Source of the DNA: 13-2-20CM-66-19 sp036273735
GTDB taxonomy: Bacteria > Pseudomonadota > Gammaproteobacteria > Steroidobacterales > Steroidobacteraceae
Direction: 5' to 3'
Assembly: GCA_036273735.1 (NCBI GenBank)
Contig: DASUHA010000109.1
Coordinates: 8,110-72,109, forward strand
Length of the DNA: 64,000 nt
Position 1 is the stretch's first letter; every line of letters begins with the position of its first letter. The notes beneath the pieces are model-generated. The model was not told the origin of the DNA. It saw only the letters and a program-made list of their open reading frames with translations, and did not search any database. This document shows positions 42,579 through 51,032 of the stretch, one piece after another. A program made the position numbers and the translations under genes.

Positions 42579-45401
42579 ATGTCCATCCTCGACTCCCCCG
42601 ATCTCGTCCTCGTCGACGCATCGTCGTACCTCTATCGCGCCTTCCACGCGTTGCCGGGCCTGAGTACGACCCGCGGCGAGCCGACCGGCGCGGTCCTCGG
42701 CGTGCTGAACATGCTCGCCAAGTTCCTCAAGGAGTGTCGGGCGAAGCGCATCGCCCTGGTGTTCGATGCCCCCGGTAGGACCTTCCGCGACGACCTCTTC
42801 GCGGAATACAAGGCCCACCGCACGCCGATGTCGAATGACCTGCGCTCGCAGGTCAACCCGCTCCTGGCCATCCTGAGGGCGCAGGGATTGCCTTTGCTGC
42901 GCATCGAAGGTGTCGAGGCGGATGACGTCATCGGCACGCTCGCTTGTCGGGCGGCGCGGGCCGGCCAGACCGTGCTCATCTCGACCGGCGACAAGGACAT
43001 GGCGCAACTCGTCGACGGCTCGATCACTCTCGTCAACACCATGAGCAATAGCGTGCTCGACCGCGCCGGCGTCAAAGCGAAGTTCGACGTCTTCCCGGAG
43101 CAGATCATCGACTACCTCGCGCTGGTGGGCGACACCTCCGACAACATACCGGGCATCGAGAAGGTCGGGCCCAAGACGGCCGCGAAACTTCTCAACCAGT
43201 ACGGATCGCTCGACAATCTCATCCGCAACGTGGGAGAGGTCAGTGGCAAGGTTGGAGACAACCTGCGCGCCGGGCTCGAGACGCTCGAGCTGTCACGCAA
43301 GCTCGCGACCATTCACAGCGACCTCGAGCTGCCCGTCACGCTGGAAGAGCTGGTGCCGTCGCAGCCGGATACCGAGCAGCTGCGCGAGCTGTATACGAGG
43401 TACGAGCTGAGGAACTTTCTGCGCCAGCTCGACGGTGGCGCCGGCGAGCCGAGCGCCGAGGCAGCAGCGGGACGCGCTCAGCCGCAGTCTGCGAACACGC
43501 CCGCGCAGGCAGGCGGTACCCCGGTGGCTGCGGCAGCCGCGGCTGTCGGCTCGCCCCCCGGGGAAGCCGCTTCTCGTTCTCTGAGTGAATTCGTCAGAAA
43601 TTACGAGACTCTGACTCGCTGGGAAGATCTCGAGCGATGGGTCGCAAAGCTGCGTGAGGCCGAGCTCATCGCGCTCGATGCAGAGACGACGAGTCTCGAC
43701 TACATGCAGGCGCAGATCGTCGGACTTGCCTTCTGCATCGAGGCCGGTACGGCCGCCTATCTGCCGCTGAGTCACGACTATGCGGGCGCGCCGCCGCAAC
43801 TCGACCGCTCGAGGGCGCTCGAGGCGCTGAAGCTGGTCCTCGAGGATCCGGAGAAGCCGAAAGTCGGCCATCACCTCAAGTACGACGCCCACGTGCTGCA
43901 GAATCACGGCATCCGCCTGGCGGGTATGCGTTATGACACCATGCTCGAGTCCTATGTCTGGAATAGCGTCGGTACGCGGCATGACATGGACGCGACGGCG
44001 CTCTGCTATCTCGGCCGGCGCACCACCACATACGCGGACGTGACCGGCAAGGGCGCGAAGCAGATCGCCTTCAGCCAGGTCCCAGTGGAGCGCGCCTCGG
44101 AGTATGCCGCCGAGGACGCCGACGTGACGCTCTGTCTGCATCGGGCACTCTGGCCGAAACTCGAGTCGATGCCGGCGCTGCAGCGGCTTTACCAGGAGAT
44201 CGAGCAGCCGCTCGTGCCCGTGCTTGCGCGCATGGAGCGCCAGGGCGTGCTCGTCGACCGCGATCTGCTGCGGGCGCAGAGCTCGAAGTTCGCCACGCAG
44301 TTGCAGGACCTGCTGCAGCAGGCGCGGCGGGAGGCCGGACACGACATCAACGTCGACTCGCCCAAGCAATTGCAGCAGGTGCTGTTCGAGAAATTGGGGC
44401 TGCCCGTGCTGCGCAAGACGCCGACCGGCCAACCCTCCACGGCAGAGGACGTGCTCGAGGAGCTCGCGGCTTCCTACGCATTGCCGCGGATCGTGCTCGA
44501 CTACCGCGCGCTCGCCAAGCTCAAATCGACCTATACCGACAAGCTGCCGGAGCTCATCAACCCCAAGACCGGTCGCATCCACACCTCCTACCACCAGGCG
44601 GTGGCGCAGACCGGCCGGCTTTCCTCGACCGACCCCAACCTGCAGAACATCCCGATCCGGCGGGCGGAGGGCCGGCGGATCCGGCAGGCGTTCATCGCTC
44701 CCGCCGGCCACGTGTTGATGGCAGCTGACTACTCGCAGATCGAGCTGCGCATCATGGCGCACCTCTCGGGCGATGAAGGCCTGCTTGCCGCCTTTGCAGA
44801 GGATCGTGACGTGCATCAGGCGACCGCCGCGGAGGTGTTCGGCATGCCGCTCGCCGAGGTGACCGCGGACCAGCGGCGGGCGGCGAAGACCATCAATTTC
44901 GGCCTCATCTACGGCATGTCGCCATTCGGGCTCGCGCGCCAGCTCGGCATCGAGCGCAGCGCGGCCGCAAGCTACGTGGAGCGTTACTTCCAACGCTACC
45001 CCGGGGTGCGGCGGTTCATGGACGAGACGCGCAAGCAGGCGCGGGAGTTGGGTTACGTGGAGACTGTCTACGGCCGGCGTCTGTACTTGCCGGACATTCG
45101 CTCCGGCAACGCCCAGACGCGGCAGTACGCGGAGCGGGCTGCGATCAATGCGCCCATGCAGGGCACGGCCGCCGACATCATCAAGCGTGCCATGATCGCG
45201 GTCGATGCCTGGTGCGCGCGCGAAGACGTGCCGGCTCACCTCATCATGCAAGTCCACGACGAGCTCGTGCTCGAAGTACGCAGCGAAGCCGTCGAGGCCG
45301 TCGCTGCGGCGGTGCAGGAGAGAATGACCGCCGCAGCGGAGCTTCGCGTACCCTTACGGGTTGAGGTGGGGACCGGCGCCAACTGGGACGAGGCGCACTG
45401 A
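42579..45401 (+). CDS. polA: DNA polymerase I
   Basis: 940 residues from ATG 42579. Three domains: 5'-3' exonuclease (1-300; DLVLVDASSYLYRAFHAL, VSTGDKDMAQLVDG-like), 3'-5' exonuclease with an intact DxE motif (ALDAETTSLD, about residue 365), and a family A polymerase with motif A DYSQIELRIMAHLSGD, O-helix RRAAKTINFGLIYGMSPFGL and motif C MQVHDELVLEV. Proofreading should therefore be functional. A Pro/Ala-rich linker (about 285-330) connects the first two domains. It is convergent with mddA, seven bases away. Confidence 0.97.
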   Translation: MSILDSPDLVLVDASSYLYRAFHALPGLSTTRGEPTGAVLGVLNMLAKFLKECRAKRIALVFDAPGRTFRDDLFAEYKAHRTPMSNDLRSQVNPLLAILRAQGLPLLRIEGVEADDVIGTLACRAARAGQTVLISTGDKDMAQLVDGSITLVNTMSNSVLDRAGVKAKFDVFPEQIIDYLALVGDTSDNIPGIEKVGPKTAAKLLNQYGSLDNLIRNVGEVSGKVGDNLRAGLETLELSRKLATIHSDLELPVTLEELVPSQPDTEQLRELYTRYELRNFLRQLDGGAGEPSAEAAAGRAQPQSANTPAQAGGTPVAAAAAAVGSPPGEAASRSLSEFVRNYETLTRWEDLERWVAKLREAELIALDAETTSLDYMQAQIVGLAFCIEAGTAAYLPLSHDYAGAPPQLDRSRALEALKLVLEDPEKPKVGHHLKYDAHVLQNHGIRLAGMRYDTMLESYVWNSVGTRHDMDATALCYLGRRTTTYADVTGKGAKQIAFSQVPVERASEYAAEDADVTLCLHRALWPKLESMPALQRLYQEIEQPLVPVLARMERQGVLVDRDLLRAQSSKFATQLQDLLQQARREAGHDINVDSPKQLQQVLFEKLGLPVLRKTPTGQPSTAEDVLEELAASYALPRIVLDYRALAKLKSTYTDKLPELINPKTGRIHTSYHQAVAQTGRLSSTDPNLQNIPIRRAEGRRIRQAFIAPAGHVLMAADYSQIELRIMAHLSGDEGLLAAFAEDRDVHQATAAEVFGMPLAEVTADQRRAAKTINFGLIYGMSPFGLARQLGIERSAAASYVERYFQRYPGVRRFMDETRKQARELGYVETVYGRRLYLPDIRSGNAQTRQYAERAAINAPMQGTAADIIKRAMIAVDAWCAREDVPAHLIMQVHDELVLEVRSEAVEAVAAAVQERMTAAAELRVPLRVEVGTGANWDEAH

Positions 45402-45408
45402 CGCCGAG

Positions 45409-46167
45409 TCAGGGCGTGAGCGCCCCTGCCCGCGATTTCCTGCGGACTCCGAACGGCAACAGCATGGGCACACGGGCACGATAGGCACCGTACTGCTCAC
45501 CGTGGGCGTGCATCAGATCGCGCTCCTCGAGTGCGATGCCTATCAGGATGTATCCCGTGGTCGCGATCGAGAAGATGAGGTGCCCGACTGACATACGCGG
45601 CGCTGCCCAGAAGGAAATCACGAAGCCGAGCATGATCGGGTGGCGCACGAGCTTGTAGAGCGCGCGCTGTGTGAACTTTGGCGGCGAGTATTCGAGTCCG
45701 CGCAGCCGCAGGAAGACCTGGCGCAGCCCGAACAGGTCGAAGTGATTGACCATGAAGGTGGCGAGGAAAAGGATCACCCACCCGAGCCAGAAGAGGCCCC
45801 GGAGCAAGCCGGCGGCGATGGGCGAGCCGGATACATCCCATACCGTGGCCGGAATGGGCCGCCACTGCCAGCAGATCAGTCCCAGGAGCAGGCTCGACAG
45901 GAGCACGTAGGTGCTGCGCTCGACGGACCGGGGGACGATGCGGGTCCAGACTGCCTTGAATCCCGGGCGGGCCATGAGACTGTGCTGTATGGCGAAAGCG
46001 CCGAGCACCAGCAGGTCGATGATCAGCGCCTCGGTAAAGGGTGCGCTCGGACCGGAGTCGATCGTGCGGGGCACGTTGAGATTGCCCACGAACGCGACCG
46101 CGTAGACGAATGAACATACAAAGGCGATGTAGGCGATGACGCCGTATAGGGCAGCAATGAGACCCAT
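45409..46167 (-). CDS. mddA: Methanethiol S-methyltransferase-like integral membrane protein MddA
   Basis: 252 residues, six hydrophobic helices, GAGGTG six bases before the ATG. Family segments are AIQHSLMARPGFKAVWTRIV, ERSTYVLLSSLLLGLICWQW, MVNHFDLFGLRQV, YKLVRHPIMLGFVISFWA and LEERDLMHAHGEQYGAYR; the HP and E residues lie in the NnrU/ICMT-like methyltransferase core. MddA methylates methanethiol to dimethyl sulfide using SAM. The assignment is from remembered family patterns; other isoprenylcysteine-methyltransferase-like members are the alternative. Confidence 0.82.
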   Translation of the reverse strand: MGLIAALYGVIAYIAFVCSFVYAVAFVGNLNVPRTIDSGPSAPFTEALIIDLLVLGAFAIQHSLMARPGFKAVWTRIVPRSVERSTYVLLSSLLLGLICWQWRPIPATVWDVSGSPIAAGLLRGLFWLGWVILFLATFMVNHFDLFGLRQVFLRLRGLEYSPPKFTQRALYKLVRHPIMLGFVISFWAAPRMSVGHLIFSIATTGYILIGIALEERDLMHAHGEQYGAYRARVPMLLPFGVRRKSRAGALTP

Positions 46168-46580
46168 GGTGCACCTCGTTTATTCGGTTTTAGCCCAGGG
46201 GGATCCTCCTCCCTCCCGCCGCGCATCCGGGATTCCGATCTCGATGGCTGTTAGGAGCGCGATGCGCTCTATTGCCGCCGGCGCATTCCCCGAGGGGAGC
46301 GGGAAGAGCGCATTCTGCGCGCGTTGCAGGGTACAGGCCAGTGCTGATGGCGATGCGAGAGTGCCTTAGACTTAAGCTTAGCTGCCATCGCGATAGGCCT
46401 CGGGGAGAAGGGACTGACCACCAGCCTGGTGGCCCGTTTTGGATTCCCGGATTCGGGCGGATGGGCTCCGGGCGGAAGCGACGCCCCTACACGCGGTTGG
46501 ACTGCGTGCGCGCCCGACCGCCCAACAGTACGTTAGGCGCCCTCGGGGTCGTGGTTGATCTGATGTGCTAAAATAGACCG
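46168..46580. other. Intergenic region, no gene seen
   Basis: 413 bases without a plausible gene. It contains a perfect palindrome GAGCGC-GAT-GCGCTC (46255-46269) and CCACCAG-C-CTGGTGG (46418-46432) followed by CCCGTTTT, which may be a terminator. Composition becomes more AT-rich towards the right. A TAAAAT hexamer at 46569-46574 is six bases before the next start codon. Confidence 0.6.
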
Positions 46581-46781
46581 GTGGATAAGCGACTTACGCG
46601 GTTCACCAGCCTGGACGCAATGAAGCGCGCGGAACGTGACGTTTGGCGGAAACTCTCGCCGACGGAGCGAATTCGTGCAGTCACGGAAATTACGATGGCA
46701 TTGTATGCGATGAAGGGATCGATGCCGGATGTTCCGAGACTTCAAAGAACTCTTATCCGCGTTAAACGCGCACCGTGTTAG
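46581..46781 (+). CDS. Small partner protein of a nucleotidyltransferase module
   Basis: 66 residues from a GTG. The pattern FTSLDAMKRAERDVWRKLSP and then MPDVPRLQRTLIRV matches the short basic ORFs that commonly precede stand-alone MNT-type nucleotidyltransferase genes (their C-terminus reads PDVPRLxRxxxR). It overlaps the next gene by 53 bases in another frame, suggesting coupled translation. It may be one half of a toxin-antitoxin-like pair; this is inference from gene arrangement. The region is visibly more AT-rich than its neighbours, a sign of transfer. Confidence 0.75.
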   Translation: MDKRLTRFTSLDAMKRAERDVWRKLSPTERIRAVTEITMALYAMKGSMPDVPRLQRTLIRVKRAPC

Positions 46782-47466
46782 ATATCTCATCGTCGGCGGA
46801 TACGCGGTTTCGCTTCATGCCGAGCCGCGAGCGACGAAAGATCTTGATATCCTAATAGGCTCGACCGCAGAGAATAGTAAAGCCCTTTTTGCTGCTCTCA
46901 AGGAATTCGGCGCTCCCCTAGAGGGGATGAGCCATAAGGATTTCATGGAGCCTGGGAACTTCTTTCGTATGGGCACGCCGCCAGTCATGGTTGACATCAT
47001 GCCCAGCATCAGCGGTGTTGATTTCGACCAAGCCTGGCAGCGTCGGGTCGAGTCTCCCGTGGATTCGGACCTGAACGTGTGGTTCATCTCGCGAGAGGAT
47101 CTGCTTGCAGCGAAGCTTGCTGCTGGCCGACCGCAGGACCTTGCGGATGCATCGGCCCTGGCTGATGCGGCAGAGCAGCAACGGCAAGGCGCGGAAAGCG
47201 GGCCGCCGGTGTCCGATATGGATGAAGCCAGGAAGAACGCTGTCTCCAACTGGCTGGCGCATCGGGCGCAGGAGAGCACTGAACATGGTTCGCAGAGTAT
47301 CGAGGAGAGGCGCGCCAAAGCGGTTGAGAATTGGAAGAACCTGCAAAAAAAGAAAGCTCGAGCCAGAGATGTGGGGATGGCGACTCGCCCCAAGAGCGAA
47401 GAACAGGGTAGGGAAGAGCAAGCAAAAGACGGCGGAAAAGGCATCGCCGAAGATCCGGACCTTTGA
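46729..47466 (+). CDS. MNT-superfamily nucleotidyltransferase with an extra relaxase-like tail
   Basis: 245 residues. The first ~150 are a compact nucleotidyltransferase-like domain: YLIVGGYAVSLHAEPRATKDLDIL has the GG and DxD catalytic motif, followed by PPVMVDIMPSISGVDFDQAW (third Asp) and the family end SREDLLAAKLAAGRPQDLAD. Stand-alone relatives stop there. Here about 90 charged residues follow, with a repeated R-x-x-AVxNW pattern (ARKNAVSNWLAHRAQE and ERRAKAVENWKNLQ), reminiscent of the C-terminal tails of MOB-type relaxases. The gene could be a natural fusion or a join made by DNA rearrangement. Function and target are unknown; adenylylating or AMPylating toxin/antitoxin roles are known for MNT proteins. 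Confidence 0.75.
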   Translation: MFRDFKELLSALNAHRVRYLIVGGYAVSLHAEPRATKDLDILIGSTAENSKALFAALKEFGAPLEGMSHKDFMEPGNFFRMGTPPVMVDIMPSISGVDFDQAWQRRVESPVDSDLNVWFISREDLLAAKLAAGRPQDLADASALADAAEQQRQGAESGPPVSDMDEARKNAVSNWLAHRAQESTEHGSQSIEERRAKAVENWKNLQKKKARARDVGMATRPKSEEQGREEQAKDGGKGIAEDPDL

Positions 47467-47582
47467 CCGGCTCTTGCGATATGGGGAACAGTCTTTAAAC
47501 AAGACGCTACGGTTGTGCCCGTGATCTGCCAGCGGCCCCTGATCGTTCTAACCTGCAAGTTCCTTGCGAGGCGCAGGCGCTT

Positions 47583-48800
47583 CTAGTCTCCGTCTCGCGG
47601 TGGCATTGGCCGATCGCGGCCTTTCAAATTTGCTGCGACCCGGCGGTAAGCCTCACGGAAGGGGATGCCCTCGCTCACCACCAGTCTGTTGGCCTCCTCG
47701 GCCGCGTGGATCGCCGGGTCGAGGCGGATTCGGTCAGGACGGAAGCGCATCGCATCGAGGGCAGCCGGCAGAATATCGAGAGTCTGTTGTGCGAGATCGA
47801 TGCCGCGGAAGAGGGGCGCTTTCAGAAGCTGTAGGTCACGTTGGTAACCGGATGGAAGCTTGGCGCAGAGGCCGAGCGCTTCCGTGAGGCATGCCTGCGC
47901 AGTGGCGGAGCGCCCGCGGATGAGCTCGAAGACGTCCGGGTTACGCTTCTGCGGCATGATGGAGGAGCCGGTGGTGAAGGCTTCGGGCAGCTCGAGAAAG
48001 GCGAACTCTTGTGTGTAGAACAGGAGTACGTCGGCGGCGAGCCGGCCCAGGTCCTGCATGAGAAGGGCAATCTCGAACAGGAGGCTCGCCTCTGCCTTGC
48101 CGCGTGAGAGTTGCACCGCGGTGACCGGCTCCTGGACTTCGGCGAACCCGAGCTTCTGTTGAGTCGACCGGCGATCCAGCGGCAGCCCTGGGGTGCCGTA
48201 CCCGGCCGCCGAGCCCAATGGCGATTTGCCGAGTCGGCGCTGAACCTGTCCCAACCCTTCGGCGTCATCCCGAATTTCCGCCGCGAAGCCGCCTGCCCAG
48301 AGCGGCACCGAGCTCGGCATCGCCTGCTGCATGTGGGTGTAGCCCGGGAGCGCCGTACTTTTCTCGCGTTGCCTCAGACGCTCGAGAGCTTCTGCGACTC
48401 GAAGCGCACCACCGCCCAACTCGCGAGCCGCATCCTGCAGATATAGACGGAGCGCCGTCAGCACCTGATCGTTGCGCGAGCGTCCCAAGTGGACGCGGCC
48501 TCCCGCAGCCCCGATCCGCTCTGTGAGCCGCCGCTCGAGGGCCGTCTGCCCATCCTCGTCCGCCAACTCGATGTGCCACTCCCCCCGCGCGTGCTCCTCG
48601 CAGAGAGCCGTGAGTCCGTGACGGATGGCTTCAAGGTCCGCCTCAGCGAGAAGCTTCTGCTCGTGCAGCATCTCTGCGTGAGCAATCGATGCCTGCACGT
48701 CGTAGCGTACGAGCCGCTGATCGAGCGCAAAGTCCTCCCCCGCCGTATATCGCAGCACGCGATCATCGAGAGGCGTCCCTTTGTCCCACAGATGTGTCAT
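47583..48800 (-). CDS. argH: Argininosuccinate lyase
   Basis: 405 residues from ATG 48800 with GGGAG seven bases upstream; the frame extends further upstream but without family residues. It splits argininosuccinate into arginine and fumarate. Superfamily motifs: GRVHLGRSRNDQVLTALRLY, LPGYTHMQQAMPSSVPLW, and the signature GSSIMPQKRNPD with the catalytic Ser. It is somewhat shorter than the ~450-residue norm because the C-terminal part is trimmed. Last gene of the arginine operon, 111 bases downstream of argB. Confidence 0.94.
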   Translation of the reverse strand: MTHLWDKGTPLDDRVLRYTAGEDFALDQRLVRYDVQASIAHAEMLHEQKLLAEADLEAIRHGLTALCEEHARGEWHIELADEDGQTALERRLTERIGAAGGRVHLGRSRNDQVLTALRLYLQDAARELGGGALRVAEALERLRQREKSTALPGYTHMQQAMPSSVPLWAGGFAAEIRDDAEGLGQVQRRLGKSPLGSAAGYGTPGLPLDRRSTQQKLGFAEVQEPVTAVQLSRGKAEASLLFEIALLMQDLGRLAADVLLFYTQEFAFLELPEAFTTGSSIMPQKRNPDVFELIRGRSATAQACLTEALGLCAKLPSGYQRDLQLLKAPLFRGIDLAQQTLDILPAALDAMRFRPDRIRLDPAIHAAEEANRLVVSEGIPFREAYRRVAANLKGRDRPMPPRDGD

Positions 48801-48855
48801 GACAGGCTCCCGGGCCGGCTCAGAGCGGGCGTGTTTTCGCATCCCGCAGCGACTT

Positions 48856-48879
48856 CGGTGCAATGTACCCATTGCACCG
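48856..48879. other. Perfect 10-bp palindrome between argB and argH
   Basis: CGGTGCAATG (48856-48865), TACC, CATTGCACCG (48870-48879). No T-run follows on either strand. It may be an mRNA processing or stability hairpin or a protein-binding site within the operon. Confidence 0.5.
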
Positions 48880-48911
48880 AGCCGATGGCTGGGACAGGAA
48901 TTGCATCCTCG

Positions 48912-49853
48912 TCATGAGCTCTGCGACCCCTGCTGCTCGGCGGGCGTCAGCGCATTGATGTCCGCGACGATGAGCGTCCCGGTCCCCTCATTCGTAAACA
49001 CCTCGCCGAGAATCCCTTCCGGCGCCTGGTAAGACACCACGTGCACCCGCCGCACGCCGCCGCGGATCGCCTCCTCGATGGCCTTGGCCTTCGGCAGCAT
49101 GCCGTCGGCAATTTGCCCCTCATCGCGCAGCCGCTTCAGGCCCCGCAGGTCCAAGTAGGAAATGAGCGAGCCCTGGTCCGTCACGCTGCCGAGTATCCCC
49201 GGCGCTCCCGTGCAGAGGATCAGCTTCTCCGCGCCAAGTGCGGCGCCGAGAGCCGCCGCAACGGTGTCTGCATTGATATTGAGGAGCACCCCGTTGTCAT
49301 CGGCCGAGAGCGGGCTCATCACGGGCATGAGTCCATTGTCGAGGAGCTTGCGTACCGCGTTCGGGTCGACCGCGTCGATGTCGCCGACGAAGCCGTAGTC
49401 CACCATCTCGCCGCTCGAATCGAGCTTCACCGGCGGCCGCTTGTGCGCCCGCACGAGGCCCGCATCCACCCCGCTGATCCCCACGGCCTCGATGTTGAGA
49501 TCGCGGCAGATGGCGAGAATGCGCGTGTTGATGAGCCCGTTGAGCACCATCGCCGTCACATCGATGGATTTCTGGTCCGTGACCCGCCGGCCCTCCACCA
49601 TGCGCGTCGGCACGCCGAGCGCGGCCGACAGCTCCGTGAGCTGCGGGCCGCCGCCGTGTACGAACACCACGCGGACCCCGAAATAGTGCAGGATCGCGAT
49701 CTGCTCGATGAGGACCCGCGTGGAGTCGACGTCGGCGAACACCCCGCCGCCGGCCTTGATGACGAAGGTCTTGCCCTTGTACATGCGGATGTACGGGGCG
49801 GCGTTCTTGAGCGCCCGGATCGCCAGGGCCTGATCGCCAGCATGCATGATCAT
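48912..49853 (-). CDS. argB: Acetylglutamate kinase
   Basis: 313 residues, kinase domain only. Amino-acid-kinase motifs: FVIKAGGGVF, VVFVHGGGPQLTELSAALG, ADTVAAALGAALGAEKLIL and ILGSVTDQG. It phosphorylates N-acetylglutamate (or another N-acylglutamate). Unlike the Xanthomonas bifunctional protein there is no C-terminal GNAT acetyltransferase domain, so N-acetylglutamate synthase must be supplied by another gene. It starts 12 bases after the argF' stop. Translation may begin at the first or third codon (both ATG). Confidence 0.95.
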   Translation of the reverse strand: MIMHAGDQALAIRALKNAAPYIRMYKGKTFVIKAGGGVFADVDSTRVLIEQIAILHYFGVRVVFVHGGGPQLTELSAALGVPTRMVEGRRVTDQKSIDVTAMVLNGLINTRILAICRDLNIEAVGISGVDAGLVRAHKRPPVKLDSSGEMVDYGFVGDIDAVDPNAVRKLLDNGLMPVMSPLSADDNGVLLNINADTVAAALGAALGAEKLILCTGAPGILGSVTDQGSLISYLDLRGLKRLRDEGQIADGMLPKAKAIEEAIRGGVRRVHVVSYQAPEGILGEVFTNEGTGTLIVADINALTPAEQQGSQSS

Positions 49854-49865
49854 TCGGTATTTCCC

Positions 49866-50867
49866 TCAGAGGCTTTTCAACATGCGATAGAGGACCGCCA
49901 TCTGTGCTGGGAGGCGGTTGTAGGCTTCCCGCTGCACGATGCTGCGGGGGCTGTCGAGCACTTCATCGGCGACGGCAACGTTGCGCCGCACGGGCAGGCA
50001 GTGCATCAGGTGGCAATCCGCGGCAGCGTTCGTGAACCAGTCACCACGCACGCACCAACGCTTCAGCTCGCTGCGCAGTCGCGCATCCGCCGCCATATCT
50101 CCGTAGCAGGAGGTCGCGCCCCACTCCTTCGCATAGATGATGTGCGCGCCGGGCAGGGCCTCGGAAGGGTCGGAGGTCTCGCGCACGGAGCCGCCTGAGA
50201 GATCGGCAGCACGTCGCGCCTTCTCCATGATCTCTCGCGGCAGCGCGAAACCTTCGGGCCGCAGCACGATGACTTCCATGCCGCGCATGGCTGCCATGTG
50301 GGCCGCGGTTGCCGGCACGGCAAGCGGCAGGGCGCGCGGATGATACGCCCAGGACAGGACGAAGCGGCCGTTGCGCGGCACTCCGAGATCATCCATGGTC
50401 TTCCAGTCAGCGAGCGCCTGACAGGGATGGCTGATCGCCGACTCCAGGTTGATCAGCGGCTTCTCGACGAGGCTCGCCATCGCGCTGAACGCCGTCTCCG
50501 CAAGGTCCGCGGCGAGATCCTTGCCGTCCGCGAACGCGCGCAGTCCCAGAGCGTCGCAGTACGAGGCGAGCACCGGAATCCCCTCGCGGACATGCTCTGC
50601 CGCCGCCCCGCTCATGACGGCACCGAGCCGCGTCTCGAGCTGCCAGGTGCCTTGTCCCGGGGTGATCACGAACGAGCTGCCGCCGAGCCGCGCCATGCCA
50701 GCCTGGAAGGAAGCCAGCGTGCGCAGCGACGGGTTGAGGAAAAGGAGCCCCAGTATCCGGCCGGCGAGCGCATGCGGCTCCGGGCGAGTCTCGAGGCGGC
50801 GCGCCAGCTCGAGCAGCGCCAACACCTCCTCGCGCTCGAGGTCGGCGAGATCGAGAAAGCGCTTCAT
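49866..50867 (-). CDS. argF': N-acyl-ornithine carbamoyltransferase (AOTC/SOTC type)
   Basis: 333 residues from ATG 50867 (GGGA upstream); ATG 50879 is possible. Carbamoyl-phosphate site FLNPSLRTLASF, with HPCQALADW and HCLPVRRNVAVADEV as in other transcarbamylases. Features of acetyl/succinyl-ornithine enzymes rather than OTCases: ITPGQGTWQLETRLG containing the conserved Trp and the AEHVREGIPVLASY loop. The position reported to separate acetyl- from succinyl-ornithine use (Glu in Xanthomonas AOTC, Pro in Bacteroides SOTC) appears to be Ala here, so the true acyl group is uncertain. Product would be N-acylcitrulline, needing a deacylase not found in this operon. Confidence 0.85.
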   Translation of the reverse strand: MKRFLDLADLEREEVLALLELARRLETRPEPHALAGRILGLLFLNPSLRTLASFQAGMARLGGSSFVITPGQGTWQLETRLGAVMSGAAAEHVREGIPVLASYCDALGLRAFADGKDLAADLAETAFSAMASLVEKPLINLESAISHPCQALADWKTMDDLGVPRNGRFVLSWAYHPRALPLAVPATAAHMAAMRGMEVIVLRPEGFALPREIMEKARRAADLSGGSVRETSDPSEALPGAHIIYAKEWGATSCYGDMAADARLRSELKRWCVRGDWFTNAAADCHLMHCLPVRRNVAVADEVLDSPRSIVQREAYNRLPAQMAVLYRMLKSL

Positions 50868-50963
50868 GCAAGTTCCCATCGACTCACGTCGACCCCGACG
50901 CCATCAAGCGGCACGACTTTGCGTCCAGGCCTAGGGATGTGCCCCGCCGCCGCAGGTGGCGGA

Positions 50964-51031
50964 GCCTCGGGCAAAAAACCGCGCTTTTTGCCTGAGGCGC
51001 GCTGGGCCGGGCAGGAGCCCGGATCCAGCGC
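50964..51031. other. Two strong hairpins in the argD-argF' gap
   Basis: In the 165-base gap, GCCTCGGGCAAAAA (50964-50977) pairs with TTTTTGCCTGAGGC (50985-50998), and GCGCTGG-G-CCGGGC pairs with GCCCGG-AT-CCAGCGC (50999-51031), ending next to the argD stop. Possible attenuation or mRNA-processing structure; no leader peptide seen. Confidence 0.5.
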
Positions 51032-51032
51032 T

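Noticed and set aside
46255..46269. Perfect palindrome GAGCGC-GAT-GCGCTC as an operator for mddA.
   Set aside because: It is about 90 bases upstream with no recognised regulator or promoter nearby; recorded only within the intergenic description.
46518..46540. GCCCAAC-agtac-GTTAGGC looked like integron attC core sites.
   Set aside because: The two core-like halves are only five bases apart and in the wrong spacing; no attC body, cassette gene or integrase is nearby. It is a short inverted repeat.
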